From positions 1-6,094 of the forward strand of contig JAOUNW010000116.1 in NCBI GenBank assembly GCA_029880755.1: 6,094 nucleotides of DNA, written 5' to 3'. A program made the translations under genes and the position numbers. Origin of the DNA: Gammaproteobacteria bacterium. GTDB lineage: Bacteria > Pseudomonadota > Gammaproteobacteria > Acidiferrobacterales > SZUA-150. The notes below the pieces were generated by a model. That model was not told where the DNA came from and made no database searches. It saw only the letters and a list, made by a program, of their open reading frames with translations. Positions 5,914 through 6,094 of this stretch are shown here, one piece after another (within the stretch, counting starts at the first letter, position 1; every line of letters begins with the position of its first letter).

Positions 5914-6094
5914 GGCTCCAATCCCAGAAATTGAACTACCTCATCCTTTCGCTGCATGGTATCAGCATATCCTAGTGATATTAGTTCCCGAGTAAAATAT
6001 TTTTCAAAAAGCAAGTAACTCACCAGACTGGACCCACGTTTGTTAAATGCACCAATTCCACGGAGCAAATATCGAATTGTCCGAGGGAGCCGGA
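5910..6094 (-). CDS. Patatin-like phospholipase family protein, C-terminal fragment
   Basis: A minus-strand frame is open from the window edge to a TGA at 5910-5912, giving 60 residues (RLPRTIRYLLRGIGAFNKRG, then SYLLFEKYFTRELISLGYAD). This agrees with the C-terminal end that I know from bacterial patatin-like phospholipases: an LPRTIRYLLRGIG segment, a SYLLFE helix and an L-x-x-LGYxDTMxR tail. The catalytic Ser-Asp dyad and the glycine-rich oxyanion loop would lie upstream, outside the window, so activity cannot be judged. Such proteins are serine lipid acyl hydrolases. The stop overlaps the DUF2905 start by four bases, the tight coupling seen in operons. The frame has no start codon in the window and is easily missed by ORF finders. 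Confidence 0.8.
   Translation of the reverse strand, partial: RLPRTIRYLLRGIGAFNKRGSSLVSYLLFEKYFTRELISLGYADTMQRKDEVVQFLGLEP

Overview
The window looks like a chromosomal segment from a Gram-negative bacterium, most likely a gammaproteobacterium. This rests on the protein types (HPP-family membrane protein, DUF2167 exported protein, DUF2905, patatin C-terminus, multi-domain flavoproteins), moderate GC and typical Shine-Dalgarno use; no rRNA or other phylogenetic marker is present, so the taxon is an inference. I see no mobile element, CRISPR array, tRNA or rRNA.

Left part, plus strand: positions 1-1761 hold the 3' part of a large flavoprotein gene whose start lies outside the window. Its visible part joins a GltD/disulfide-reductase-like FAD domain, a ferredoxin-NADP reductase-like module and a PyrK-like four-cysteine cluster domain. 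After a 152-bp gap with a plausible sigma70 promoter comes a DUF2167 gene, best started at a GTG at 1914, encoding an exported, C-terminally membrane-anchored protein. A 10-bp perfect hairpin (2833-2863) lies between it and the convergent gene.

Middle, minus strand: 2914-3858 encodes an HPP-family integral membrane protein with a soluble C-terminal domain. Upstream of it is a 329-bp gap (3859-4187) with a weak promoter candidate and two tiny overlapping hydrophobic frames that may be the relic of a membrane protein gene or chance.

Right part, minus strand, read from right to left: the last 60 codons of a patatin-like phospholipase gene (entering from beyond 6094), a DUF2905 two-helix membrane protein whose ATG overlaps the patatin stop by an ATGA, and, 52 bp further on, a 487-residue protein fusing an excisionase/MerR-like helix-turn-helix, a coiled coil, a plant-type [2Fe-2S] ferredoxin domain and a ferredoxin-reductase-like flavin domain. 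The three are arranged as one transcription unit. The fusion of a DNA-binding type domain with a complete electron-transfer module is the most unusual thing here, the more so because its nucleotide-binding loop departs from the usual NAD(P)H-binding consensus. Both redox proteins in the window share that departure, although their folds and cluster domains differ.
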